Shown one piece after another: positions 26,705-34,998 of a DNA stretch of 64,000 nt. Position 1 is the first letter of the stretch. Each line of letters starts with the position of its first letter. Made by a program: the position numbers and the translations under genes. Below the pieces are notes generated by a model. The model saw only the letters and a list, made by a program, of their open reading frames with translations. It ran no database searches and was not told where the DNA came from. The stretch is taken from NCBI GenBank assembly GCA_036557365.1, contig DATBHR010000109.1, positions 1 through 64,000 on the forward strand, read 5' to 3'. The DNA comes from DATKHR01 sp036557365. GTDB lineage: Bacteria; Acidobacteriota; Vicinamibacteria; Vicinamibacterales; CAVVIG01.

Positions 26705-26773
26705 GGCGAGATGCTACACGAGGTTCGAGCTCCTCTGACAGCGGAAGACCGGGCCCCGATTCGTGCGCAGGAA

Positions 26774-27580
26774 TCAGTGCGTCAGGCCGTAAATGAGGTA
26801 GTTGACGCCGAGCTTGTAGGCCTCGTTGGTCTGATCGAACGGGCGAAGTCCGCGGCCCGACCACTCCCAGAACTGCGAGACGTCGGTGTTGTAGTTGATG
26901 ATCGCCATCAGGCGCTTGTGCGGATCGTTGTCCTCGAAGATTCCCCTGAACACCGGATCGCCGCCGACGTACGCCTGCGGAAAGTGCTCGAGGTCGTTGA
27001 TCTCGAAGAACGTGTGGAAGATCGGATCGTCGGGTGACAGATCGTAGAACCGCACGTCGGGCAGCACCCGGCGCATCGCCTCCGCGAACGGCTCCCATCC
27101 CCCGCCGTACAGTCCGCGCCAGCCCGGCGGCTTGAAGTCGTCGACGAACAGGAAGCCGCCCTTTTGAAGATAGGCGCGCAGTCCCGCGGCTTCCTTGTCG
27201 GTGACGGTCCACCAGCCGACCTCGATGATGTACGCGATCGGATACTTGAAGAGCTCCGGATCGTCGAGCGTCACGGTGTTGATGTCGTCGTGCACGTCGA
27301 GCAGGCTCACCTCGCCCATGATCTTCATGAGGTTGTGCTCGGCGAGCGGATATCCGTGAATCCAGGACGGGCGCCGTCCGGGCCAGTAGCCGCCGGGTGC
27401 GGGATCGTACCGCACGCGCACGAACGTGAAGCGGCCGTCGTACGGGATGTTCGGCAGCGGCTTGTACGGCGCGCCCACGAGGCCGAACCCGAACTGCGCG
27501 AGCGCCGCGCTGCCCATCGCCAGCACGATGACGGCCGCACCCGCCAGGGTCACGCGACGCGCGCTCAACCGAATCCTCAT
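26774..27580 (-). CDS. DUF4159 secreted protein
   Basis: A 268-residue exported protein with a signal peptide (RVTLAGAAVIVLAMGSAALA) and the DUF4159 domain. The segment GYWPGRRPSWIHGYPLAEHN, the PIAYIIEVGWWTVTDKEA strand and FVDDFKPPGWRG, followed by FHTFFEINDLEHFPQ, match this family. DUF4159 has a glutamine-amidotransferase-like fold and usually sits near MoxR/von Willebrand protein operons, but none is here. The frame runs well upstream, but the ATG at 27580 is where the natural composition begins. Confidence 0.85.
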   Translation of the reverse strand: MRIRLSARRVTLAGAAVIVLAMGSAALAQFGFGLVGAPYKPLPNIPYDGRFTFVRVRYDPAPGGYWPGRRPSWIHGYPLAEHNLMKIMGEVSLLDVHDDINTVTLDDPELFKYPIAYIIEVGWWTVTDKEAAGLRAYLQKGGFLFVDDFKPPGWRGLYGGGWEPFAEAMRRVLPDVRFYDLSPDDPIFHTFFEINDLEHFPQAYVGGDPVFRGIFEDNDPHKRLMAIINYNTDVSQFWEWSGRGLRPFDQTNEAYKLGVNYLIYGLTH

Positions 27581-27668
27581 GGCGCTCGTTCGATGATACT
27601 GCGCCACGATCCCGATGACGCCGCGCCTTCCATGCACGTAAAGGAAGCGCGACGAAACCGTGTCCGCG

Positions 27669-27998
27669 TCAGACCGCCGGCAGGCCGAACGTCCCGTCGA
27701 CGACGCGGACGAAGCTGCGCTCTTCCTTGAGGATGAACCGCTTCGACTGCGCCATCTCGAAGTTGGCGCGGCCGGCTTCGTCCTGACGGATCTTCGACCG
27801 GTATTTTTCGTAGGCGGCGAGGCTGTCGAAGCCGATGAGCGCCCAGCCGACGTCGTTCGTGCCCTCGTGCGGAACGAAGTAGCCGACCAGGTGGCCGCCG
27901 CATCGCGGGATGATGCGTCCCCAGTTTTCCGCATACTTCGTGAACGCATCCATCTGAAACGGATCGATCTCGTAGCGGATGAGGCAGACGACGGTCAT
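27669..27998 (-). CDS. NIPSNAP-family protein
   Basis: A 109-residue ferredoxin-like alpha/beta-barrel protein of the NIPSNAP family. It shows CLIRYEIDPFQMDAFTKYAE, then GHLVGYFVPHEGTNDVGWAL and a final KRFILKEERSFV strand. The cellular role of stand-alone bacterial NIPSNAP proteins is unknown. ATG 27998 has AGGAG seven bases upstream. The same frame is open to an ATG at 28127, which would add a 43-residue leader with a twin-arginine-like TRREAMAVLGSVAVAGC lipobox, so a lipoprotein form is possible. Confidence 0.85.
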   Translation of the reverse strand: MTVVCLIRYEIDPFQMDAFTKYAENWGRIIPRCGGHLVGYFVPHEGTNDVGWALIGFDSLAAYEKYRSKIRQDEAGRANFEMAQSKRFILKEERSFVRVVDGTFGLPAV

Positions 27999-28143
27999 CG
28001 TTTTGCTCCTGATAGCGTCTCGAGTCGTTGAACCGTACGAGCGGCCGCAACCGGCGACGGCCACGCTGCCGAGGACGGCCATCGCCTCACGTCGAGTGAT
28101 GATTCGGGACGTCCGCTCGTCGGACATGGGACCAGTCTGACCG

Positions 28144-28172
28144 TTGGGCGGCATCGACACTTCGTTTATCAT
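28144..28172 (+). promoter_or_regulatory. Sigma-70-type promoter, probably leaderless
   Basis: TTGGGC (28144-28149) and TATCAT (28167-28172) are separated by exactly 17 bases, close to the sigma-70 consensus. The ATG of the ArsR gene at 28179 falls seven bases after the -10 box, where transcription would begin, so the mRNA would have no leader. Confidence 0.5.
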
Positions 28173-28178
28173 CGAACA

Positions 28179-28883
28179 ATGAATGTCGACCGCCATGACG
28201 GCGCGCTCTCCGGGATCGCATCGGCGATCGCCGAGCCCGCCCGCGTGCGAATGCTCTACTGCCTGCTCGACGGCCGCGCGCGCACGAGCACGGAGCTCGC
28301 GGCGGTTGCCGGCGTCGGACCGTCTACCGCCAGCGTGCACCTGCAGCGGCTCGCGAAGCGTCAGCTGGTTACGGCGACGTCGCAGGGCAAGCATCGCTAC
28401 TACACGATCGACAACCCGTCGGTGGCGGCCGCACTCGAAGCGCTCAGCGTCCTCGCCGGCGGGGACCGCGAGACGTTCGTGCCGACGACGCCGCGCGCGC
28501 TCTGCGCGGCACGACGCTGCTACGACCACATTGCGGGAACGCTCGGCGTCACGCTTCACGATCGGCTGCGCTCGCTTCGGTGGCTGGTCGAAAGCGGCGA
28601 CGGCTACGACCTCACCGCGGCCGGCGCAAGCGCGCTCGAAAAGCTCGGCGTCGATCTGCCGCACGCGCGCGGTCAGCGCCGGCGGTTTGCGTTCCCGTGC
28701 CTCGATTGGAGCGAACGACGTCCGCACCTCGCGGGCGCGCTCGGTTCGGCGCTTCTTCAGCTCGCACTGAAGCGCCGCTGGATTCTGCAGGAGCTCGACA
28801 GCCGCGCGCTGGCCGTCACGCGTGCCGGGCGGCGGGAACTGTCGGTCCGGTTCGGCGTCGCGGTCGAGAGTCCGGACGGGTAA
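28179..28883 (+). CDS. ArsR-family transcriptional regulator
   Basis: A 234-residue protein with an N-terminal ArsR-type winged helix (residues 8-95). The segment IAEPARVRMLYCLLDG, recognition helix VGPSTASVHLQRLAKRQLV and the wing TSQGKHRYYTID are clear. The C-terminal half is longer than in classical ArsR proteins and contains Cys residues (LCAARRCYDHIAG and FPCLDWSERRPH) that could bind an effector. This longer form is common in soil bacteria. It lies four bases upstream of the ICMT-like gene, so the two are probably one operon. Confidence 0.88.
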   Translation: MNVDRHDGALSGIASAIAEPARVRMLYCLLDGRARTSTELAAVAGVGPSTASVHLQRLAKRQLVTATSQGKHRYYTIDNPSVAAALEALSVLAGGDRETFVPTTPRALCAARRCYDHIAGTLGVTLHDRLRSLRWLVESGDGYDLTAAGASALEKLGVDLPHARGQRRRFAFPCLDWSERRPHLAGALGSALLQLALKRRWILQELDSRALAVTRAGRRELSVRFGVAVESPDG

Positions 28884-28886
28884 TCC

Positions 28887-29561
28887 GTGACGCTGAATGC
28901 GCAGGCGTGGACCGCGCTCGTCGTGCTCGCGCTCGCGATGGCGCTCGTGCTGTTCGTGCCCGCCGGAAGCGTCCGCTACTGGCAGGCCTGGATCTACCTG
29001 GCGGTGTTCCTCGCCGCCTCCGGACTCACGACGCTGGACTTGATGACGCGCGATCCCGCGCTGCTCGAACGTCGCATGCGCGGCGGGCCGACGGCCGAAC
29101 GGGAGCGGACGCAGCAGATCGTCATGCTGTTCGCGTCGCTTTCCTTCGTGGCGCTGCTCGTCGTGCCGGCGCTCGACTATCGCTACGGCTGGACCACCGT
29201 CCCGGTGTTCCTCGTCGTGATCGGCAACGTCCTCGTGGCCGTCGGCTTCTACTTGATCGTCCTCGTCTATCGCGAGAACACGTTCACCGCGGCGACGATC
29301 CAGGTGACCGCCGGTCAAACGGTCGTGTCGACCGGCCCGTACGCGGTCGTGCGCCATCCGATGTACGCGAGCGCGTTCGTTTATCTCATCGGCACTCCGC
29401 TCGCGCTCGGCTCGTACGCCGGCTTCATTCCGCTCGCGGTGATGATGGTCTGCATCGTGGTGCGGCTGCTCGACGAGGAACGTCTGCTGTCACGGGACCT
29501 GCCGGGCTACGACGAGTACCGGTCGCGCGTTCGGTATCGTCTCCTGCCCAACGTCTGGTAA
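28887..29561 (+). CDS. ICMT-like membrane methyltransferase
   Basis: A 224-residue integral membrane protein of the isoprenylcysteine carboxyl methyltransferase / PEMT-like family. Five or so hydrophobic helices are followed by the SAM-binding signature in VSTGPYAVVRHPMYASAF and the C-terminal acidic pair in RLLDEERLLSRDLPGYDEYR. Bacterial members methylate small lipid-like molecules at the membrane; the substrate is unknown. It begins at GTG 28887, four bases after the ArsR gene, implying joint control. Confidence 0.85.
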   Translation: MTLNAQAWTALVVLALAMALVLFVPAGSVRYWQAWIYLAVFLAASGLTTLDLMTRDPALLERRMRGGPTAERERTQQIVMLFASLSFVALLVVPALDYRYGWTTVPVFLVVIGNVLVAVGFYLIVLVYRENTFTAATIQVTAGQTVVSTGPYAVVRHPMYASAFVYLIGTPLALGSYAGFIPLAVMMVCIVVRLLDEERLLSRDLPGYDEYRSRVRYRLLPNVW

Positions 29562-29621
29562 GAGCCTGCTCAGGCGACGAGATCAGCGAACAATCTTCGC
29601 GATCATCCGTATTGGAAAGGT

Positions 29622-32078
29622 ATGCGCCTTGGCCAGGTCGCCCGCCGACTGCTTCAGCTCCCCGTGTTCACCGGCGTCGCCATCCTCACGCTTGCCCTCG
29701 GCATCGGCGCCAACGCCGCCATCTTCAGCGTGGTCGACGGCATCCTGCTGAAACCGCTGCCGTACCCGCATCCCGATCAGCTCGTCGTGCTCGACCAGAC
29801 GGCGGCGGGACTCGACTTGAAGCGGACCGGCATGGCCCCGTTCCTCTACTACACATATAGAGAGGAAGGGCGGATCTTTCAGGACGTCGGCATGTGGACG
29901 AACGACTCGTTGAGCGTCACCGGCCTCGCCGAGCCTGAACAGGTGACGGGCATGGACGTCACCGACGGACTCCTGCCGCTCGTCGGCGCCAGGCCGATGC
30001 TCGGGCGCATTTTCACGCGGCAGGACGACTCGCCGCAGAGCGCAGAAACGGTCATCCTGATGGCGCCGTACTGGCGCGCACGGTTCGGCAGCGATCCGTC
30101 GGTCATCGGACGGCGACTCCTCCTCGACGGCAAGGCCCACGAGATCATCGGCGTCCTGCCCGATTCGTTCCGCTTTCTCGACGAACGGCCGTCTCTTCTT
30201 CTACCCATGCGCCTCGATCGCTCGAAGGTCCGCCTCGGGCAGTTCAGCTATCAGGCGATCGCGCGGCTGAAGGACGGCGCGACGTTGAAGGACGCATCGA
30301 ACGAAATCGCGCGGCTGATTCCTGAGGCGCTCGTGCGCTTCCCGCCGTTCCCCGGATTCAGCGTCAAGATGTTCGAGGACGCCAAACTCCTGCCGAACCC
30401 GCAGAGCCTGAAAGACGATGTGATTGGGGACATTTCGTCCGCGTTGTGGGTGCTGATGGGAACGATCGGGATCGTCCTGCTGATCGCATGCGCGAACGTC
30501 GCCAACCTGCTGCTCGTACGCGCCGAAGGACGTCAGCAGGAGCTTTCCGTCCGCTCCGCGCTCGGCGCCAGCCGCGGCCGCATCGTCTACGAGCTGCTCG
30601 CCGAGAGCGTCATGCTCGGGCTCGTCGGCGGGCTCGTCGGTCTCGCGCTCGCGTACGCAGCCGTCCGCGCGCTGCTCGCGCTCGCGCCCGCGAACCTTCC
30701 GCGTCTCGACACCATCGGCGTCAACGGAACCGTGCTTCTGTTTACGTTCATCGTGTCAATCGCGGCCGGTCTGTTCTTCGGCATCATCCCGGCGTGGAAA
30801 TATGCAGGACCGAACGTCGCCGAAGGTTTGAGAGGCAGCAGCCGCACGTCCAGCGCCAGCCGCGACCGGCACCGCGCGCGCAACGCGCTCGTCGTCGTGC
30901 AAATCGCGCTGGCGCTCGTGCTGCTCGTCGGATCGGGACTGATGATCCGGACGTTCATCGCCATGCGGAACGTCCACCCGGGATTCACCGCACCGCAGGA
31001 CGTGCTCACGCTCCGGCTGTTCATCCCGGAAACACAGGTGAAGGACGCCGAGGCGGTGGTTCGCATGCAGCAGTCGATCATCGACAAGATCGCGGCGGTT
31101 CCCGGCGTGACCAGCGTCGGGATGTCGTCGCTGACGCCGATGACCGGTAACAGCTGGAGCGATCCGATTTACGCCGCCGACCGCAACTACACGCAGAACG
31201 AAATTCCGCCGATCCGCATGTTCAAATTCGCCTCTCCCGGCCTTCTGAAAACGATGGGCACGCGGCTCATCGCCGGACGCGACCTGACGTGGGACGATGT
31301 CTATCAGAAGCGCCAGGTCGTTCTCGTCTCCGATTCGCTCGCGCGCGAACTCTGGAAAGATCCATCGGCCGCAATCGGCAAACAGCTGCGCGAAAACCCG
31401 AAGTCGGCGTGGCGTGAAGTCGTGGGCGTCGTCGAAGACGAGCGTCAGAAAGGTCTCGACCAGCCGGCGCCCGCGATCGTGACGTGGCCGGTGATGATGG
31501 AACACTTCGAGGGCGACGAGGGCGTGTTCGTACGTCGCTCGATGGTGTTCGCGGTCCGAAGTCCCCGCACGGGATCTGCAGGGTTCACGAACGAGGTGAG
31601 CCGCGCCATCTGGTCGATGAACCCGGATCTGCCGCTGGCGAACGTCCGCCCGCTCGACGCGCTGGTGCGGTCCTCGATGGCGCGCACGTCCTTCACGCTC
31701 GTGATGCTCGCCGTCGCCGGCGCGATGGCGCTCTTGCTCGGCATCGCCGGCATCTACGGCGTCATCGCCTATTCGGTATCGCAGCGCACCCGTGAAATCG
31801 GGATCCGTATGGCGCTCGGCGCGCAGCGGTCGGAAGTGACGCGCCTGTTCGTCCGCTACGGTCTGCGTCTCGCCGTCGTCGGACTGCTCGCGGGCCTGGT
31901 GACCGCGGCGGCGCTGACGCGGCTGATGAAGTCGCTGCTCTTCGGCATCACGGCGACCGATCCGCTGACGTACGGATTGGTCTGCCTCGGGCTGATCACG
32001 ATTGCCGGGCTCGCGAGCTATCTGCCGGCGTTGCGCGCCGCGACGGTCAATCCGGTCACCGCGCTGCGGGCCGAATGA
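29622..32078 (+). CDS. ADOP-type ABC transporter permease (MacB/FtsX-like)
   Basis: An 818-residue duplicated MacB/FtsX permease, second of three in the window. It has the opening helix TGVAILTLALGIGANAAIF, the first periplasmic core, the triple helix block with IACANVANLLLVRAEGR, the second inner helix VVVQIALALVLLVGSGLMI, the second core and the end motif LRAATVNPVTALRAE. A GGAAAGG stretch precedes the ATG at a normal distance. It shares domain order with the permeases at 6518 and 34999 but differs in sequence, so these are old paralogues. No ATPase gene is directly attached; the ABC ATPase at 32851 belongs to a different exporter type. Confidence 0.9.
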   Translation: MRLGQVARRLLQLPVFTGVAILTLALGIGANAAIFSVVDGILLKPLPYPHPDQLVVLDQTAAGLDLKRTGMAPFLYYTYREEGRIFQDVGMWTNDSLSVTGLAEPEQVTGMDVTDGLLPLVGARPMLGRIFTRQDDSPQSAETVILMAPYWRARFGSDPSVIGRRLLLDGKAHEIIGVLPDSFRFLDERPSLLLPMRLDRSKVRLGQFSYQAIARLKDGATLKDASNEIARLIPEALVRFPPFPGFSVKMFEDAKLLPNPQSLKDDVIGDISSALWVLMGTIGIVLLIACANVANLLLVRAEGRQQELSVRSALGASRGRIVYELLAESVMLGLVGGLVGLALAYAAVRALLALAPANLPRLDTIGVNGTVLLFTFIVSIAAGLFFGIIPAWKYAGPNVAEGLRGSSRTSSASRDRHRARNALVVVQIALALVLLVGSGLMIRTFIAMRNVHPGFTAPQDVLTLRLFIPETQVKDAEAVVRMQQSIIDKIAAVPGVTSVGMSSLTPMTGNSWSDPIYAADRNYTQNEIPPIRMFKFASPGLLKTMGTRLIAGRDLTWDDVYQKRQVVLVSDSLARELWKDPSAAIGKQLRENPKSAWREVVGVVEDERQKGLDQPAPAIVTWPVMMEHFEGDEGVFVRRSMVFAVRSPRTGSAGFTNEVSRAIWSMNPDLPLANVRPLDALVRSSMARTSFTLVMLAVAGAMALLLGIAGIYGVIAYSVSQRTREIGIRMALGAQRSEVTRLFVRYGLRLAVVGLLAGLVTAAALTRLMKSLLFGITATDPLTYGLVCLGLITIAGLASYLPALRAATVNPVTALRAE

Positions 32079-32090
32079 CGGAAGGCCCGC
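32066..32090. terminator. Possible hairpin between convergent genes
   Basis: A 7-bp perfect inverted repeat (GCGGGCC and its complement) with an 11-base loop overlaps the stop of the ADOP gene and precedes the stop of the convergent ABC permease. It has no T-tract. It is weaker than the hairpins at 3405 and 37415. Confidence 0.4.
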
Positions 32091-32091
32091 A

Positions 32092-32841
32092 CTACTCCCA
32101 TCGAAAGACTCTGGTGGACGCCGCCATCACGATCAGGAACATCACGATCAGGATGGCGACGTCGCTGAGATGCGCCATCCATCCTTCTCCCCGCCAGACT
32201 CCCCGCAGCAGCGACACCGCATACGTCAGCGGTAGCACGCGGGCCAGCGCACGGAGCAGCGGCGGCATCGCATTCACCGGGACGAACAGTCCCGACAACC
32301 CCAGCATCGGATAGAGAATCAGCGTGCCGAGCGGCTGCGCGAACCGCGCCGTCGGCACGACGCTCGCGACCAGAAATCCCAATGACAGGATGCTCAGCGT
32401 GCTGAAGAGGAGGGCGATGGTGAACGACACGAGCGGCACGCCTGGCGGAATCGGAAAGTAGCGACGCCCGGCGATGAGCATCGCCACGAGCGTCACGGCG
32501 GTGAAGAGCAGCTTGACGGTCACGTGGGCCGTCAAGATCGTGAACGGCCGCAACGGTGTCGCGCGAAGGCGCCGCAGGATTCCTCCCTCCCGATAGATCG
32601 CGATGATCGCGATGAGCGAGAGCACGGCGCTCGCCGCAATCAGCATCGCGCTCAGAATCGGCAGGTCCACCGACAGCGCGCGCGGGACTTGAGACGCGGC
32701 GGTCTGTGCACGCGGACCGAGCAGCCGTGCGAACCCGAGGTAGATCACGATCGGAATGCCAATCGTCCCGATCACGCCGAGCGGCTCGCGCATGAAGATT
32801 TTGATTTCCAGCCAGGTGAGTCGCCAGAGTCCACGCAGCAT
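32092..32841 (-). CDS. ABC-2 type exporter permease
   Basis: A 249-residue permease with six hydrophobic helices of the ABC-2 type (drug/antibiotic/daunorubicin-resistance exporters). The N-terminal MLRGLWRLTWLEIKIFMRE amphipathic part and the LGFLVASVVPTARFAQPLG segment are typical. The protein should work as a dimer with the ATPase encoded nine bases upstream at 32851. The cargo is not determined; related systems move drugs, lipids or O-antigen. Confidence 0.88.
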   Translation of the reverse strand: MLRGLWRLTWLEIKIFMREPLGVIGTIGIPIVIYLGFARLLGPRAQTAASQVPRALSVDLPILSAMLIAASAVLSLIAIIAIYREGGILRRLRATPLRPFTILTAHVTVKLLFTAVTLVAMLIAGRRYFPIPPGVPLVSFTIALLFSTLSILSLGFLVASVVPTARFAQPLGTLILYPMLGLSGLFVPVNAMPPLLRALARVLPLTYAVSLLRGVWRGEGWMAHLSDVAILIVMFLIVMAASTRVFRWE

Positions 32842-32850
32842 GCACGTCCT

Positions 32851-33795
32851 TCAGTTTCGAATCTGGTGTCCGGTCACCCTGAGAAACACGTCCTCGAGCG
32901 TCGGCATCTCCGTGCGGAAATCGGTCACGCGGATGCGGTGCTCGGCCAGGCAGTGGATGACCTCCGTCACCAAATCGTCTCGGCGCCCGCGAACCGTGAA
33001 CCGCGTCGCGTCGGCACGAACGGATTCCACGCCGGGAAGCGCCTGAAATCGACCCGCGGCGCCGGGATCGTCCGTCACGACGATGACCGTGCGCTCGGGG
33101 CAGTGGCGGCGCACGAGATCCGCGGGAGCGCCGACGTCGACGATGCGGCCGTGGTCGATGATGGCGACACGGTCGCAGAGACGTTCGGCTTCTTCCATGA
33201 GATGCGTCGTGAGGAACACCGTCTTGCCGCGCTCGCGGATGTCGCGCACGAGATCCCAGATGGCGCGCCGCGCCTGCGGATCGAGGCCGGTGGTCAGCTC
33301 GTCGAGGAAGACCAGCTCGGGGTCGTTGATGAGCGCAAGCGCGATGAACAGGCGCTGTTTCTGGCCGCCGGACAGCGTCATGAACCAGGCGTTCCGCTTG
33401 TCGCTCAGACCCAGCTGCTCCAGCAGCCGGTCACCGTTCACCGATCGCGGATAGAACGACGCCCACAGGCCCACCGCTTCGTGAACCTTGATCCGCTTCT
33501 GGAGCTGCGTCTCCTGCAGCTGGACGCCGATCCGCTGTTGCAAGGCGTACGCATCACGCGCCGGATCGAGTCCCAGGACGGCGATGGATCCGCGATCGGG
33601 CGCGCGAAGGCCCTCGACGCACTCCATTGTCGTCGTCTTGCCCGCTCCGTTGGGACCGATGAGTCCGAAGATTTCGCCTGCCTGCACCTCGAGCGACACG
33701 TCGTCGACGGCGACGGTACGGCCGTAGGCCTTGCGGATTGCGCGAACGGCGACAACCGGTTGATGATTCACGGGCGCGACCACGCATTCTGCCAT
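32851..33795 (-). CDS. ABC transporter ATP-binding protein (DrrA-like)
   Basis: A 314-residue ATPase partner of the ABC-2 permease. Walker A is GPNGAGKTTT, the signature LSGGQKQRLF and Walker B LVFLDELTTGLDP, followed by the switch His (LTTHLMEEAERL). A C-terminal 80-residue domain is typical of DrrA/CcmA-like ATPases. The ATG at 33795 overlaps the start of the divergent gene at 33794 within the bases CATG, which leaves no room for promoters between them. GTG codons at 33783 and 33771 are alternative starts. Confidence 0.9.
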   Translation of the reverse strand: MAECVVAPVNHQPVVAVRAIRKAYGRTVAVDDVSLEVQAGEIFGLIGPNGAGKTTTMECVEGLRAPDRGSIAVLGLDPARDAYALQQRIGVQLQETQLQKRIKVHEAVGLWASFYPRSVNGDRLLEQLGLSDKRNAWFMTLSGGQKQRLFIALALINDPELVFLDELTTGLDPQARRAIWDLVRDIRERGKTVFLTTHLMEEAERLCDRVAIIDHGRIVDVGAPADLVRRHCPERTVIVVTDDPGAAGRFQALPGVESVRADATRFTVRGRRDDLVTEVIHCLAEHRIRVTDFRTEMPTLEDVFLRVTGHQIRN

Positions 33796-34456
33796 GCCGT
33801 CTCAACCTTCTCCACCGTCCGTCGGCGATCCGATCCCGCCCGCATGCGAGGTCATCGAGGTCCACGTCGCCGAGCTGCAGCAGCTGTTCAACGCGATCGA
33901 CCCGTCGCCGTTCCGCGAGAAGGATCTCGACGCCAACGCGGAAGAATTCATCGTCGGCTGGGCGCGGGATGCACCGCGCGACGCGCCAGTCGCGCTGCTC
34001 GTGTACCTGGATCGACCGGCCGGCCTCGCCGAAGAATCGGCGGTGCTGCGTGGCGCCGTTCACGAGTTCTTCGGTCAGCGTGCGCGACGGGCACGGCAGC
34101 AGCTTCGTCAGGTGTTTCGCGTCGGCCGCACGAGCCTCATCATCGGCCTCGCGTTCCTGTCGGTCTCGCTGCTCGTCGGTCATTTCGCGTCGAGCGTGCT
34201 CGGCGACGGACTCGGCGCACTCTTGCGCGAAAGCCTCCTCATCGGCGGCTGGGTCGCGATGTGGCGTCCGATGGAAATTTTCCTGTACGACTGGTGGCCG
34301 ATCCGGTCCGACGCGACGCTCTACGATCGTCTCGGCCGCATGCCGGTGCGCATCGCGTACACGAGCGATGCGAGCTCCGAGGCGTGGCGTTGGGACTGGC
34401 CCGCCGCAAAGCCGGGTTCCGGTCAGCGTCCGCCGGCGGAGCCCTCAAAAAAATGA
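33794..34456 (+). CDS. Hypothetical membrane protein
   Basis: A 220-residue protein, unknown to me. A soluble N-terminal part (residues 15-95, with HVAELQQLFNAIDPSPFREK) is followed by two transmembrane helices (about 113-130 and 140-160) and a short soluble tail (MWRPMEIFLYDWWPI). It looks like a conserved bacterial family of uncharacterised membrane proteins. It begins inside the start region of the divergent ABC ATPase gene. Confidence 0.65.
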   Translation: MPSQPSPPSVGDPIPPACEVIEVHVAELQQLFNAIDPSPFREKDLDANAEEFIVGWARDAPRDAPVALLVYLDRPAGLAEESAVLRGAVHEFFGQRARRARQQLRQVFRVGRTSLIIGLAFLSVSLLVGHFASSVLGDGLGALLRESLLIGGWVAMWRPMEIFLYDWWPIRSDATLYDRLGRMPVRIAYTSDASSEAWRWDWPAAKPGSGQRPPAEPSKK

Positions 34457-34498
34457 TCGACGGATAACATGAACGCCTCATTCGGAAGGAGACGCCGC

Positions 34499-34960
34499 AT
34501 GAAATGGATGCTCGGCCTGTGCCTGCTGCTCGCGCCGATGGTCCCGGCGCACGCGCAGGTGACGTTCGACCGCGCGAAGGCGGAGGCGGACGTCATGCGC
34601 GTGCTCGACGACTTCATGGCGGCGTTCAATCGCCAGGATGCCGCGGCCGAAGAACGAACGTACCAGTTTCCGCACTATCGGTTGGCCAGCGGCCGAATGG
34701 CCGTCCTGAACGGACCTGGCGCCGAGGCGCAGGCCGGCATGAACGCGGCCTACCGGTCGCTTCGCGAATCGGGATGGGACCACAGCGCCTGGGGGCACCG
34801 GACCATCGTCCACATCTCCGACCTGAAAGCTCACGTGGACACCGAGTTCGTGCGCTACCGCAAGGACAATTCGGTGATCGGATCCTTCGACTCGCTCTAC
34901 GTGGTCACGCGCGAAAACGGACGCTGGGGCATCAAGCTGCGCTCGAGCTTCGCACCGTAG
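34499..34960 (+). CDS. Secreted SnoaL/DUF4440-like protein
   Basis: A 153-residue exported protein: signal peptide MKWMLGLCLLLAPMVPAHAQ, then a cone-shaped NTF2/SnoaL-like fold with ADVMRVLDDFMAAFNRQDAA at the start and YVVTRENGRWGIKLRSSFAP at the end, the usual last strand. No catalytic residues are certain, so it may bind a small molecule rather than catalyse. AAGGAG at 34485-34490 supports ATG 34499 over the in-frame ATG at 34469. Confidence 0.8.
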   Translation: MKWMLGLCLLLAPMVPAHAQVTFDRAKAEADVMRVLDDFMAAFNRQDAAAEERTYQFPHYRLASGRMAVLNGPGAEAQAGMNAAYRSLRESGWDHSAWGHRTIVHISDLKAHVDTEFVRYRKDNSVIGSFDSLYVVTRENGRWGIKLRSSFAP

Positions 34961-34998
34961 CCAACGCTGCGGCGGAGCACGCCGTCTAACCGCGTACC

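Noticed and set aside
28001..29357. Upstream extension of the NIPSNAP frame to 562 residues
   Set aside because: Beyond the 28127 ATG it is antisense to the ArsR and ICMT-like genes and has no natural composition.
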